A stretch of DNA of 62,780 nt from Kiloniellales bacterium (GCA_030064845.1 JASJEC010000002.1:1-62780), one strand, 5' to 3'; positions 24,162-35,084 are shown, counted from the stretch's first letter. Notes: generated by a model from the sequence alone, not told the origin. Made by a program: numbers and translations.

Positions 24162-26558
24162 TCAGGCGCTCTTCTTCAGGCGGCCGAAGATCCGCCCGAG
24201 GCCGCGCCCCGAGCGTTCCTTGTCGCGGCTCTTGCCGCCGCGGTTTCGCGCTTTGGCGACCTTTATCTTCTTCAGCTTTCGGAACCAGGAAGTCTTGCGG
24301 AACGGCTCGAGGTCTTCGTCCTCGAGCAGCAGGGTCAGCATGCCGGGATCGCGCTCGATCGCCTCGCGCAGGTGCTTGCTCGCCTGCTCCGGATCGCCGA
24401 GCAGGGCGTAGTACTGACCCAGGTTGTAGTGGCGGGCGCCGATCGTCGGGTCGAGCGCGACGGACTTCTGGAACTGCAGGTAGGCGTCTTCGATGTCGCC
24501 GACCTCCTGCAGGGCGATGCCCAGGTAGTTGTGCACCTGGCCCATCAGGTCCGTGTCCGTGATCATCTCCAGCGCCGCCTGGAGCAGCGGTATCGCCGGC
24601 TGCGCGTGACCGGCCCGCAGGTAGCAGAGGCCCGCCTTGGCGTGGATGCGTCCCTCTTCGGCCTCGCCGATGCGCGCCAGCAGAGGCCGCAGCATGGTGG
24701 CGGCGTCGGCCCACTGACCCTCGCTCATCAGCGACGTGGCGCGCGAGTCGATCAGCTGCTCCATGCCGAGCGGCGCGATCTCCTGCTCGGCCAGCCGCAT
24801 CAGGACCAGACCCTCGTCGAACAGCGCCAGAGCGCGCTCAGCCAGCCACTTGCTCAAGTCGCCCCCGCTCACCGGGCAGACACCCTCGGCTTCGAACTCG
24901 AAGCCCTGGCCGACCAGGGAGACCGCCGGCGCGGCCCAGACCTCGAAATCGGGGAAGGCGTTCTCCATGCTGGACTTCTGGTCGCGGCTGCTGCCCCAGA
25001 ACGACAGCGAGAGCTTTATCGGCTCGTAGGGTCCGAACTCGGTAAGGGTCCTCTCCAGCGCCTCGAGGTCGTCGTCGAGCCGTTCGAGGCAGGTGGCCAC
25101 GGCGGTCTCCGCGGTTCCCTCGATGAGCTTGCGGAATGCCATGCGCAGGCTCGCGGAATGCTTGGCGAACTGGCTCGAGGCCTGGTCCAGGGTAAAGGCC
25201 TCGACGGCGTCGTCGGGATAGATGCCGACCGTGACCCCCGCGACGCCTTCGATGAACCCGCGCTCGCCGAGCGCCGCCTCGAGCAGCTGGGGCGCCACGT
25301 GGCCGATCCGGGACTCGGCACCCAACGCCAAGTCGCCAAGATAGAGCGCGAAGTCCAGCCGGCAGACCTTGGGCTGGAGCGACAGCTGGATCGCCTGGGG
25401 ATCGACCCGGAGGCTCTCCATCCTGTCGCCGATCGATCCTTCGGCCGGGATCCAGACCTCGAGCGGCTCGTTGAGCGGCCGGGGAGCGCGGAAGGCGTGG
25501 AACTCCCAGTCGGTCAGGTCCGGCGCCTGCTCCGCCAGCCCGAGCGCGACGGGCACCAGGGCCGCCTGCCGCTTCGGGCTGAACACCAGGGCGAAGCGCC
25601 TCTGCTCGCCGGGCCGGACCTCGCAGTCAAGGCCGTCGTCGACCTTGGCAAGCTCGGCAGAGATCTCGCGTGCGACCTCAGGCAGGCCGCCGCCGCTCGG
25701 CTCCGTCTCCTCCGTCTCGTCGGTCTCGGCGCTCTCGCCGGGTTGGCGATCGGCCAGCGCCGCCAGACGCACGCCGTTCTCGGCGAACCAGGTGAAGAAG
25801 GCCTCGGCGCCCTCGATCCTGGGTCGGTCCGCCGCCGGTTCGGCACTCGGCGCCGGTTCGGGGCTGGGGGCGGGCTCGGGCGCCGGCGGCTCCTGGCTCT
25901 CGGCGACCGCTCCGCCGAGGCTGTCCCGCTGCAGGATGGCGACGACCTCGTCGAAGAGGGGCACGTCGATACCGGCGTCGATCTCCATCTCGGGGGCGCC
26001 GGCGCTCTCCAGGATCAGCAGCAGCTCGTCGAAGGCGGAGAGCGAGGCCGTCCCGAAGTCGACGACGATCTGGTCGTCCGACGTGCGGCTGACACCGTGA
26101 ATGAACCCGCGGTGCTCGGCGCCGGTGTCGTCGCGGCGGTCGAACCAGGCGCTCATGTCCTGGATCGACTTCGGTGTCTGGGCCGTCACCTCTTCGGCGC
26201 CGATCCAGCGCTCGAACCAGGACTCGATCTCGAACTGCGGCATCATCAGGCCCGGGGTCCTGAAGATGGCGCAGTTCCAGGCGAAGGCCCGGAAGATGAT
26301 CGGCGTCCCGCTCAGCCCCTCCATGGTGAAGCTGAGGTCGGCCGCATTCCCGTGGGTGTCGCTGATCTTGACGTTGCCGTCTAGCAGGCCGGCGATGTCG
26401 AAGCGGTACAGGCCGCCCAGGAGCTTGGACTTGCCGGGGACCTGAATCAGGAACTCGGGACTGGACTTGTCGTACTCGTCCCGCTTCTCGGCGTTGGCCG
26501 TATCGAAGCGCTGCAGATAGCCCTGCCGGACGTCTTCGATCTGATCCAGGTAGGACAT
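24162..26558 (-). CDS. Large TPR-repeat protein of unknown function
   Basis: The 798-residue protein starts MSYLDQIEDVRQGYLQRFD. Residues about 1-215 form a globular domain without a match that I know. A proline/glutamate-rich linker follows at about 240-260 (repeats of PEPAPS), then an acidic stretch near 290 (ETDETEETEPSG). A second globular part with DFALYLGDLALGAESRIGHV and FGPYEPIKLSLSFWGSS follows. At least three TPR-like repeats lie at about 640-770, including AGLCYLRAGHAQPAIPLLQAAL and ARHYNLGQYYALLGDPEQASKHLREAI, and the end is very basic (KARNRGGKSRDKERSGRG). The frame runs 550 bases further upstream, but the ATG at 26558 has GGAG ahead of it. It looks cytosolic and scaffold-like. 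Confidence 0.75.
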   Translation of the reverse strand: MSYLDQIEDVRQGYLQRFDTANAEKRDEYDKSSPEFLIQVPGKSKLLGGLYRFDIAGLLDGNVKISDTHGNAADLSFTMEGLSGTPIIFRAFAWNCAIFRTPGLMMPQFEIESWFERWIGAEEVTAQTPKSIQDMSAWFDRRDDTGAEHRGFIHGVSRTSDDQIVVDFGTASLSAFDELLLILESAGAPEMEIDAGIDVPLFDEVVAILQRDSLGGAVAESQEPPAPEPAPSPEPAPSAEPAADRPRIEGAEAFFTWFAENGVRLAALADRQPGESAETDETEETEPSGGGLPEVAREISAELAKVDDGLDCEVRPGEQRRFALVFSPKRQAALVPVALGLAEQAPDLTDWEFHAFRAPRPLNEPLEVWIPAEGSIGDRMESLRVDPQAIQLSLQPKVCRLDFALYLGDLALGAESRIGHVAPQLLEAALGERGFIEGVAGVTVGIYPDDAVEAFTLDQASSQFAKHSASLRMAFRKLIEGTAETAVATCLERLDDDLEALERTLTEFGPYEPIKLSLSFWGSSRDQKSSMENAFPDFEVWAAPAVSLVGQGFEFEAEGVCPVSGGDLSKWLAERALALFDEGLVLMRLAEQEIAPLGMEQLIDSRATSLMSEGQWADAATMLRPLLARIGEAEEGRIHAKAGLCYLRAGHAQPAIPLLQAALEMITDTDLMGQVHNYLGIALQEVGDIEDAYLQFQKSVALDPTIGARHYNLGQYYALLGDPEQASKHLREAIERDPGMLTLLLEDEDLEPFRKTSWFRKLKKIKVAKARNRGGKSRDKERSGRGLGRIFGRLKKSA

Positions 26559-26867
26559 GGACAAGACTCCGCTCGACTCTCCAGGGCCCTTGACGGCAGC
26601 GCGGGAGGTCCGGACACGGCGGGAACCTGGCCGGGCCTGTTCGACCCAAGGCTGCCAAAGTGTTGGGCCTTTGTTATTCGGCATTAAGAAATAAGCGAGA
26701 AATGCTTTAGAGTTCATTACCCCTAAGGCGGCGGTCCCGCTCCGATGCGCCTGTACAGCCAACCGAGGGCTTCCTGGGTGGCTTTGCGTCAAATCAACGA
26801 ATCGGGGAGGGATCGCTCTACCTTGGGGTCTGGAGGCTCGGGTGGACGGACGAATACCGTGGACGTC
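26559..26867. other. Divergent intergenic region, 309 bp
   Basis: This spacer separates the leftward TPR gene and the rightward exonuclease gene and must hold both promoters. It has an AT-rich centre (about 26660-26720, including TTGTTATTCGGCATTAAG) that is the likely promoter zone. I see no clear operator or repeat, and the small frames in it have no support. Confidence 0.5.
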
Positions 26868-28220
26868 ATGCGCTTGAGAGTGACCTCGAAGTCGCGGCTG
26901 GCTCTGGTTCTGGTCGTCGAGGCCGTCGCCATACTGGTGCTGTCCGGCCTGGTGCTGGCCGGCGACCTCATGGCGGATCAATGGCGCCTGCTCTCGGCTG
27001 CGCTCGCCGTGCTCCTGGTGATCGGCCTCCTGGCCTATGCCGGCCTCTCGCTGGGCCGGCATTTCAACGCCCTGGAGCGTCTGCGCGGGTCGGTTCTGGC
27101 GCTGGCCCACGATCCTTCGGCGCGGTTACCCGTGCCGAGCGAGGAGACCGATCCCGAGGTCGCGGATCTGCACGCCGCGCTCCAGGCCTGGGCAGGCCGC
27201 CAGGCGGCGGAGCAGGCGCTGCCCGACCAGCGCATCCAGGCGGTGCTCGCCTCGGTGCCCGAGGCCATGCTGGTGATCACCGAGGCCGGACAGGTCAGCC
27301 TGGTCAACCACGCCGCCAAGACCCTGCTCGGTGCCGACCGTGTGGCGGTCGGCACCTCGGCCTATGCGGTGCTCAGCCGCACCAGCCTGCGCCAGGCCAT
27401 CAAGCGGGCCGAGGGGGCGGGGCGTCCGGTCGATGCCATGATCGGTACGCTCGAGGATCACCAGCTGACCGCCAAGGTCGCCGTGCTGGCGGACCACGGC
27501 GGGGCGGTGATCACCATCCCCCACGAGGAAGTCGAGTTCCGGGCGGAACTGGACGCCGATCTGGCGCTGCACGACGCGCCGCCGCCGCTCGCCGCGTTCG
27601 ACAAGGACACGCCGCTGGCCTCGATGCCCTTCCTCGTCCTGGACACGGAGACCACCGGCCTGGACGTGGAGAACGACCGGGTGATCTCGATCGGGGCCGT
27701 GCGTCTCGCCGGGGCGCGCATCTATCGCGCGGCCTCGTTCGACCGCCTGGTCAATCCGGGGACTGCCATTCCGCCGAAGTCGACGGCGATCCACGGCATC
27801 ACCGACGAGATGGTGGCCGAAGCGCCGCTGTTCCCGGAGGTTTACCGGGATTTCGGCGGGCTCCTGGCCGGCACGGTCGTGGTCGGCCACCACATCGACT
27901 TCGACCTCGCCGTCCTGCAGCAGGAGTGCGCGCGCAGCGGCCTGGAATGGCCCGAGCCCTTCTCGATCTGCACCCTCATGCTGGCCGAAGCGCTCTATTC
28001 GAATATCCCGAAGGCCTCGCTCGAGGGGCTTGCCGAGATGCTCGGTGTCGAGATCCAGGGCCGCCACACGGCGCTGGGCGACGCGCTGGTCACGGCCGAG
28101 GTCTTTACCCGCCTGCTGCCGCGCCTCGCCGACCGGGGCGTCACCACCCTCGGCGAGGCGCTGGCCTTCGCCCGGACGGCCAAGCGGATCATCCAGGCCC
28201 AGGCTGAGGCCGGCTGGTAA
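26868..28220 (+). CDS. Membrane-anchored PAS domain DEDDh exonuclease (DnaQ-like)
   Basis: The 450-residue protein has two N-terminal membrane helices (about residues 11-32 and 41-61), a HAMP/PAS-like linker with a PAS core near 120-170 (RIQAVLASVPEAMLVITEAGQVSLVNHAAKTLLG), and a C-terminal DEDDh 3'-5' exonuclease domain (about 253-420). Asp259 and Glu261 in DTETTGLD, Asp346 in HHIDFD, and His400/Asp405 in HTALGD are the catalytic set. Such proteins accompany VC_2705/ActP symporter clusters elsewhere, though here that cluster is 14 kb away. The substrate (DNA, RNA or nucleotide) is unknown. The 3' end overlaps the convergent EamA gene by 32 bases. Confidence 0.85.
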   Translation: MRLRVTSKSRLALVLVVEAVAILVLSGLVLAGDLMADQWRLLSAALAVLLVIGLLAYAGLSLGRHFNALERLRGSVLALAHDPSARLPVPSEETDPEVADLHAALQAWAGRQAAEQALPDQRIQAVLASVPEAMLVITEAGQVSLVNHAAKTLLGADRVAVGTSAYAVLSRTSLRQAIKRAEGAGRPVDAMIGTLEDHQLTAKVAVLADHGGAVITIPHEEVEFRAELDADLALHDAPPPLAAFDKDTPLASMPFLVLDTETTGLDVENDRVISIGAVRLAGARIYRAASFDRLVNPGTAIPPKSTAIHGITDEMVAEAPLFPEVYRDFGGLLAGTVVVGHHIDFDLAVLQQECARSGLEWPEPFSICTLMLAEALYSNIPKASLEGLAEMLGVEIQGRHTALGDALVTAEVFTRLLPRLADRGVTTLGEALAFARTAKRIIQAQAEAGW

Positions 28221-29103
28221 GCCGCCAGAGCCGCGCCGGCAGCCGGCCGTCGACCGCGACCAGTCCCAGGCCGATCAGGCCCATGCCCAGGGCGCTCTGC
28301 CAGCCGAAGGCCTCGCCGAGGATCAGCGTGCCGAGCAGGATGGCGCTGACCGGCACCAGCAGGGTCACCAGCATCAGGTTGGTCGCCCTGGCGGTCGAGA
28401 GGATCCGGAAGTAGATGATGTAGGCCAGCGCCGTCGAGAGCAGGGCGATGGCCAGTACGGCGCTCCAGGTCCAGGCATCGGGCGTGGCCTCCCAGGGCCG
28501 CTCGATGGTCAGCGCCAGCGGCAGCATGAAGAGCGTCGAGGCGGTGACCTGTCCGGCGGCGGTGACCGCCGGCGGCAGGGAGCGGAAGCGCCGGCCGAAG
28601 ATCGCGGCGAAGGAATAGGAGACGGCGGCGCCGAGGATGGCGAGCTGGGCCCAGCCGCCGGCGCCGAGCCCAGCCAGGGCCTCGGGCCCGATCAAGACCG
28701 CGACCCCGACCACGCCCAGGCCGACCCCGGTCAGCTTGCCGGCCGTGATCCGCTCGTCCCGGGTCAGGAAATGCGCAAGCAGCACGGTGAAGAGCGGCGT
28801 GGTGGCGTTGAGGATCGAGGCCAGGCCGCCGGTGATGTGAACCTGGCCCCAGACAATCAGCGAGAAGGGGATGACGTTGTTCAGAGCGCCCATGGCTAGG
28901 AAGGCCGCCCAGATCCTCCACGATCCCGGCATGCGCTTGCCCGTGGCATAGACGAAGCCGATCAGGGCGAGCGCGGCGAGGCCGACCCGCCCCAGCACCA
29001 CGGTCAGCGGCCCCAGGTCGCGCAGCGCCACCTCGGCGAAAAAGAACGACCCGCCCCAGATCAGGGCCAGGGTGATCAACAGCAGCCATTCCTTGGTGTT
29101 CAT
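28189..29103 (-). CDS. EamA-family (DMT) transporter
   Basis: The 304-residue protein has about ten hydrophobic segments in two homologous EamA halves, each with the LIWGGSFFFAEVALRDLGPLT-type start and an internal glycine-rich helix. It belongs to the drug/metabolite transporter superfamily of inner-membrane exporters. Substrates in this family (amino acids, cysteine metabolites and others) cannot be predicted from sequence. The ATG at 29103 gives the family start MNTKEWLLLITLALIWGGSFF. It is convergent with the exonuclease gene and divergent from ettA, 173 bases away. Confidence 0.88.
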   Translation of the reverse strand: MNTKEWLLLITLALIWGGSFFFAEVALRDLGPLTVVLGRVGLAALALIGFVYATGKRMPGSWRIWAAFLAMGALNNVIPFSLIVWGQVHITGGLASILNATTPLFTVLLAHFLTRDERITAGKLTGVGLGVVGVAVLIGPEALAGLGAGGWAQLAILGAAVSYSFAAIFGRRFRSLPPAVTAAGQVTASTLFMLPLALTIERPWEATPDAWTWSAVLAIALLSTALAYIIYFRILSTARATNLMLVTLLVPVSAILLGTLILGEAFGWQSALGMGLIGLGLVAVDGRLPARLWRLTSRPQPGPG

Positions 29104-29276
29104 GCCGGTCCCCGAAGTTCTGGACGCACGATAGGTTGGCGCGACCGCAGCGCCTATCCGCTTCTTGCGCGGAACCTTTGATCTGCTGGGCGCGGTCGCT
29201 CTTACTTGACCCGCGCCGCGCGACCCACTAGACGCTGCTGCACTTTCCGGCGAGCGCGACATCGAAGGAGCGAGGC

Positions 29277-30953
<1,677 letters not shown>

Positions 30954-30977
30954 CCGCCCGCCCAGCCGGATCCGCGC

Positions 30978-33392
30978 TTACAGGCGCATCCTTTCGCCCT
31001 TCGGGTCGTAGGGGCTGTCTGGGATGATCTGGACGCCGCGCTCGACGCCGACGATGTGCGCCGTCAGCCCCGAGTCGGCCTCGGAGTGCTCCACGTCGAC
31101 CAGCGCCATGGCGAGGCTCTTGCCCAGGTGGTGGCCGTAGCCGCCAGAGGTGATGTAGCCGACCCGCTTGCCGCCGCGCCAGACCGGCTCGTAGCCCGAG
31201 GCGTCGGCGTCCTTGGCGTCGACTTCGAGCGTGACCAGCTTCTGCGGCGCGGTGTTCTGCTCCTTCTCCTTCTGGGCCGCCGCCTTGCCGACGAAGTCCG
31301 ACTTGGCGAAGTCGATCCAGCGGTCCATGCGGGTCATGCCGGGGGTGTAGGCCTGCATGAACTCGGCGTTCCAGATGCCGAAGCTCTTCTCCAGGCGCAG
31401 GGAGTTCATGGCGTAGAAGCCGAACTCGCGCAGGCCGTGGTCCTTGCCGGCCTCCAGCAGGATGTTGCGCAGGGTGATGTGCTCCACCGGCGAGCAGTTG
31501 ATCTCGTAGCCAAGCTCGCCGCAGACCGAGAGCCGACCGACCCGGGCCCGGATCAGGCCGATGTCGATCTGGCGGCAGGCCAGGAAGGGCATGGCCTCGG
31601 GGCCGATGTCCTGATGGGTCAGCGGCTGCAGGACGTCGCGCGCCTTGGGCCCGGTCAGGCCGAAGCCGACCACGCCGTCGGAGATGTCGCGCACCTGGAC
31701 GCCGTCCTCGAGGTGGTCGTGGAACCAGCGCATGTGCCACTCGCGCAGGTAATAGCTGCCCATGATCCACCAGGTACCGTCGCCCCAGTTGAACAGGGTC
31801 AGGTCGCCCTTGAGCCGGCCGCTCGGCGCCAGCATCACCGCCAGGCGTGCCCGCCCGGCCTTGGGCAGGCGTGTCGCCATGAGCCGCTCGAGCCAGGCCT
31901 CCGCGTTGGGGCCGGTCACCTCGTAGCGCGAGAAGCCGGAGATATCGACCATGCCGACCCCCTCGCGCACCGCCGCGCATTCCTCGGCGACCAGCGGGAA
32001 GGCGTTGGACCGCTTTAGCGTCGGCGTCTCGCAGAAGCCCTCGGGCGCGAAGACCAGCGGCACCTCGAGTCCCCAGCTGACGCCCCACAGGGCGCCGCTG
32101 CGGTCCATTCCCTCGAAGGCCGGCGTTTTCCTCAGCGGCCTGCCGGCCGGCAGCTGCTCGTTCGGATAGGTCATGACGAAGCGGCGCGAATAGAACTGGC
32201 CGGTGGTCTGCTTGATGTACTCGCGGTTCGAGGCGAAGTCGCCGTAGCGGGCGATGTCCATGGGCCAAGCGTCGGCCTCGGTCTCGCCGTGGATCATCCA
32301 TTCGGCCAGGGTCTTGCCGACGCCGCCGCCTTGCAGGAAGCCCGCCATGACGCCGCAGGCCAGCCAGTAGTTCCTGACGCCGCGCACCGGGCCGACCAGG
32401 GGGTTGCCGTCGGGCGAGAAGGTGAAGGCGCCGTTGACCCAGTTGCGCACGCCGACCTGCTCGAGCACCGGATAGCGCTCGAAGGCCATGGTCAGCTCGT
32501 TCTCGATGCGGTCGATATCCTCCTGCAGCAGCTCGATGCCGTAGTCCCAGGGGGCGCCGTCGATCTGCCAGTGCTGGTGGTTGATCTCGTAGATGCCGAT
32601 CAAGACGCCGTTCTGGTCCTGGCGCATGTAGGTGAAGCCTTCCAGGTCCACCGTCATCGGCACCTCGAAATCGAGCGCGGCGACCTCCGGGATCTGCTCG
32701 GTGACGAAGTAGTGGTGCGCCAGCGGCGATACCGGCAGCTCCAGCCCGGCCATGCGGCCGACCTGCTTGGCCCAGAGTCCGCCGGCGTTGACCACGTGCT
32801 CGGCGTGGACCGTGCCCTTCTCGGTGACCACGTCCCAGGTGCCGTCAGGCCGCTGGTTCAGTTCCTCGACCTTGTTGTGCTCGATCACCTCGGCGCCGCG
32901 CATCTTGGCCGCGCGGGCGTAGGCCTGGACCGTGCCGGTGGTGTCGACGTAGCCCTCGCGGTCCGCCCAGAGGCCGCCGATCACGCCCTCGGTGTTCATG
33001 ATCGGGCAGCGTTCCTTGATCTCATCGGGCGTCATCAGGTGGCAGTCCTCGATGCCGATGGTCTGGAAGATCCGGTAGGCCGACTGCAGCCACTCCCAGC
33101 GCGCCGGCGCCGAGGCGACCGTGATGCCGCCGGTCATGTGGAGGCCGATATCCTGACCCGACTCCTTCTCGATCTCGGCCAGGAGATCGATCGTGTAGGC
33201 CTGCAGGGCCGCCATGTTGGGATCGGCGTTGAGCGCGTGGACGCCGCCGGCCGCATGCCAGGACGAGCCGGCCGTCAGCACCGAGCGCTCGATCAGTGCG
33301 ACGTCCTGCCAGCCGAACTTGGCCAGATGATAGAGCACGGAGGCGCCGACGACGCCGCCGCCGATTACGACCACGCGGTATTGAGACTTCAT
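30978..33392 (-). CDS. FAD-dependent oxidoreductase/GcvT-type fusion (dimethylglycine dehydrogenase-like)
   Basis: The 804-residue protein joins a DAO-type FAD domain (about residues 6-370, with Gly11-x-Gly13-x-x-Gly16 and the SSWHAAGG segment whose His46 is at the covalent-FAD position of dimethylglycine dehydrogenase), a short FAO_M connector, a GcvT folate-binding domain (about 440-700) and a GcvT C-terminal barrel (about 715-800). Such enzymes oxidise N-methyl groups of dimethylglycine or sarcosine and pass the C1 unit to tetrahydrofolate. GGGAGGA gives a strong ribosome site. It is transcribed alone toward ettA. The MttB-family gene at 5060-6637 could feed the same pathway (inference). 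Confidence 0.9.
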   Translation of the reverse strand: MKSQYRVVVIGGGVVGASVLYHLAKFGWQDVALIERSVLTAGSSWHAAGGVHALNADPNMAALQAYTIDLLAEIEKESGQDIGLHMTGGITVASAPARWEWLQSAYRIFQTIGIEDCHLMTPDEIKERCPIMNTEGVIGGLWADREGYVDTTGTVQAYARAAKMRGAEVIEHNKVEELNQRPDGTWDVVTEKGTVHAEHVVNAGGLWAKQVGRMAGLELPVSPLAHHYFVTEQIPEVAALDFEVPMTVDLEGFTYMRQDQNGVLIGIYEINHQHWQIDGAPWDYGIELLQEDIDRIENELTMAFERYPVLEQVGVRNWVNGAFTFSPDGNPLVGPVRGVRNYWLACGVMAGFLQGGGVGKTLAEWMIHGETEADAWPMDIARYGDFASNREYIKQTTGQFYSRRFVMTYPNEQLPAGRPLRKTPAFEGMDRSGALWGVSWGLEVPLVFAPEGFCETPTLKRSNAFPLVAEECAAVREGVGMVDISGFSRYEVTGPNAEAWLERLMATRLPKAGRARLAVMLAPSGRLKGDLTLFNWGDGTWWIMGSYYLREWHMRWFHDHLEDGVQVRDISDGVVGFGLTGPKARDVLQPLTHQDIGPEAMPFLACRQIDIGLIRARVGRLSVCGELGYEINCSPVEHITLRNILLEAGKDHGLREFGFYAMNSLRLEKSFGIWNAEFMQAYTPGMTRMDRWIDFAKSDFVGKAAAQKEKEQNTAPQKLVTLEVDAKDADASGYEPVWRGGKRVGYITSGGYGHHLGKSLAMALVDVEHSEADSGLTAHIVGVERGVQIIPDSPYDPKGERMRL

Positions 33393-33488
33393 TTGTTCCT
33401 CCCGTATCCGGCCGGTCCCGGCGACCCGGCCTCTGGCCCAGCGGCGGCTATCTTGCCTCCGCTTTCGGCGTCTTCCAAGGCGCGCCGT

Positions 33489-33535
33489 GCACCGGCGCCG
33501 TAACGCGTGCGGCAGCGGCCCCGTGCCGCCGGTGC
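33489..33535. repeat. Inverted repeat in the flavoprotein/urtA spacer
   Basis: GCACCGGCG (33489-33497) and CGCCGGTGC (33527-33535) are inverted around 29 bases. The 368-bp divergent spacer (33393-33760) also holds the palindrome TGTGCGCCGCACA (33580-33592). Either could be an activator site for the flavoprotein gene or urtA. I could not match them to the NtrC consensus (TGCACC-N-GGTGCA) with the right spacing. Confidence 0.4.
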
Positions 33536-33701
33536 GAGCCCTCGGCCGGGTTTCGATGCCTAATTGCACGTCAGGACAGTGTGCGCCGCACAATTATTGA
33601 GCAGGTGCGGTTGCGCGCCGCGCACCGTGAAAACCACGGCTCTCAGGGAATTTTCCCCGCGTGACAGCGGCTTGCCGGTTCCGAGCCGGCCGGGAGCGCG
33701 C

Positions 33702-33718
33702 TTGGCATGCGTTTTGCG
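33702..33718 (+). promoter_or_regulatory. Probable sigma-54 promoter of urtA
   Basis: The sequence TTGGCATGCGTTTTGCG keeps the invariant GG (33704-33705) and GC (33716-33717) ten bases apart and matches the TTGGCACG-N4-TTGC consensus at all but one of the defined positions. Transcription would start near 33729, giving a 32-base leader to urtA. This fits control by NtrC under nitrogen limitation. Confidence 0.7.
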
Positions 33719-33760
33719 ATGCAACATGGCAACGACAATTACGCGCTTTGGAGGCCTTAG

Positions 33761-35065
33761 ATGCAGCTTCTTGGAACTTCTGCCCGCGGTGCGCGATCGC
33801 TCGCGCTCGGCGCCGCATTGGCGTTCTCCGCCTTCTCGCTTCCCGCTAAAGCCGAGGAGACGATCAAAGTCGGGATCTTGCATTCCCTCTCCGGGACCAT
33901 GGCGATCTCCGAGACCACGCTGAAAGACGTGATGCTGATGCTGATCGAGGAGCAGAACGCCAAGGGCGGTCTGCTCGGCAAGAAGCTGGAGCCGGTGGTC
34001 GTCGATCCGGCGTCGAACTGGCCGCTCTTCGCCGAGAAGGCGCGCGAGCTGATCTCTCAGGAGAAGGTCGCCGCCGTATTCGGCTGCTGGACCAGCGTGT
34101 CGCGCAAGTCGGTCCTGCCGGTCTTCGAGGAGCTGAACGGCCTCTTGTTCTATCCGGTGCAGTACGAGGGCGAGGAGAGCTCCAAGAACGTCTTCTACAC
34201 CGGCGCCGCGCCCAATCAGCAGGCGATCCCCGCGGTCGACTACCTGATGGAGGAGGAAGAGGTCGAGCGCTGGGTCCTGGCCGGCACCGACTACGTCTAC
34301 CCGCGCACGACCAACAAGATCCTCGAGGCCTACCTCAAGGCCAAGGGGGTGGCCGAGGAAGACATCCTGATCAACTACACGCCCTTCGGCCACGCCGACT
34401 GGCAGACCATCGTTTCGGAGATCAAGGACTTCGGCTCGGCGGGCAAGAAGACCGCCGTGGTCTCGACCATCAACGGCGACGCCAACGTGCCGTTCTACAA
34501 GGAGCTGGCCAACCAGGGCATCAAGGCCGAGGACATCCCGGTTGTCGCCTTCTCGGTCGGCGAGGAGGAGCTGGCCGGCATCGACACTCTGCCGCTGGTC
34601 GGGCACTTGGCCGCCTGGAACTATTTCCAGAGCGTCGACGCGCCGATCAACGAGGACTTTGTCGCCAAGTGGAAGGCCTTCATCAAGGACGACAAGCGCG
34701 TCACCAACGACCCCATGGAGGCCCACTATCTCGGCTTCAACATGTGGGTGAAGGCGGTCGAGAAGGCCGGTACGACCGATCCCGACGCGGTCGGCGAGGC
34801 GATCATCGGCGTCGCGGTGCCGAACCTGACCGGCGGCTACGCCACCATGATGCCGAACCATCACATCACCAAGCCGGTACTGATCGGTGAGATCCAGAAG
34901 GACGGCCAGTTCGACGTGGTCTGGGAGACGACCGGAACTGCGGTCGGCGACGCGTGGTCGGACTACCTGCCCGGGTCGAAGGACCTGATCTCCGATTGGC
35001 GCAAGCCCATGTCCTGCGGCAACTTCAATGTCGCGACAGGCAAGTGCGGTGGCGAATCGGGGTAG
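33761..35065 (+). CDS. urtA: Urea ABC transporter substrate-binding protein UrtA
   Basis: The 434-residue protein has a signal peptide (about residues 1-31, cut near LPAKA-EE) and a Leu/Ile/Val-type periplasmic-binding fold. Family segments include IKVGILHSLSGTMAISETTLKDV, AVFGCWTSVSRKSVLPVFE, NGLLFYPVQYEG, and NHHITKPVLIGEIQ, all characteristic of UrtA, which captures urea in the periplasm for UrtBCDE. It opens the urt-ure operon, downstream of a sigma-54-type promoter, and a hairpin (35085-35116) separates it from urtB. Length matches the family. Confidence 0.95.
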   Translation: MQLLGTSARGARSLALGAALAFSAFSLPAKAEETIKVGILHSLSGTMAISETTLKDVMLMLIEEQNAKGGLLGKKLEPVVVDPASNWPLFAEKARELISQEKVAAVFGCWTSVSRKSVLPVFEELNGLLFYPVQYEGEESSKNVFYTGAAPNQQAIPAVDYLMEEEEVERWVLAGTDYVYPRTTNKILEAYLKAKGVAEEDILINYTPFGHADWQTIVSEIKDFGSAGKKTAVVSTINGDANVPFYKELANQGIKAEDIPVVAFSVGEEELAGIDTLPLVGHLAAWNYFQSVDAPINEDFVAKWKAFIKDDKRVTNDPMEAHYLGFNMWVKAVEKAGTTDPDAVGEAIIGVAVPNLTGGYATMMPNHHITKPVLIGEIQKDGQFDVVWETTGTAVGDAWSDYLPGSKDLISDWRKPMSCGNFNVATGKCGGESG

Positions 35066-35084
35066 CTGGCTAGGCCCCTGAGAG

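Noticed and set aside
25800..25900. Pro/Glu repeat in the TPR gene as a tandem DNA repeat or CRISPR-like array
   Set aside because: The repeats are short, imperfect and in frame as a protein linker, without direct repeats of constant length or spacers.
24372..26384. A 670-residue open frame on the plus strand opposite the TPR gene
   Set aside because: It is antisense to a gene with clear TPR repeats and a ribosome site. Its translation is low-complexity (Leu, Gly, Arg, Gln, Asp), as expected from the complement of GC-rich coding sequence.
33580..33592. TGTGCGCCGCACA as an NtrC enhancer for urtA
   Set aside because: The palindrome is shorter than the NtrC site and the spacing of GCAC and GTGC does not fit. 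It is left as an unassigned palindrome.
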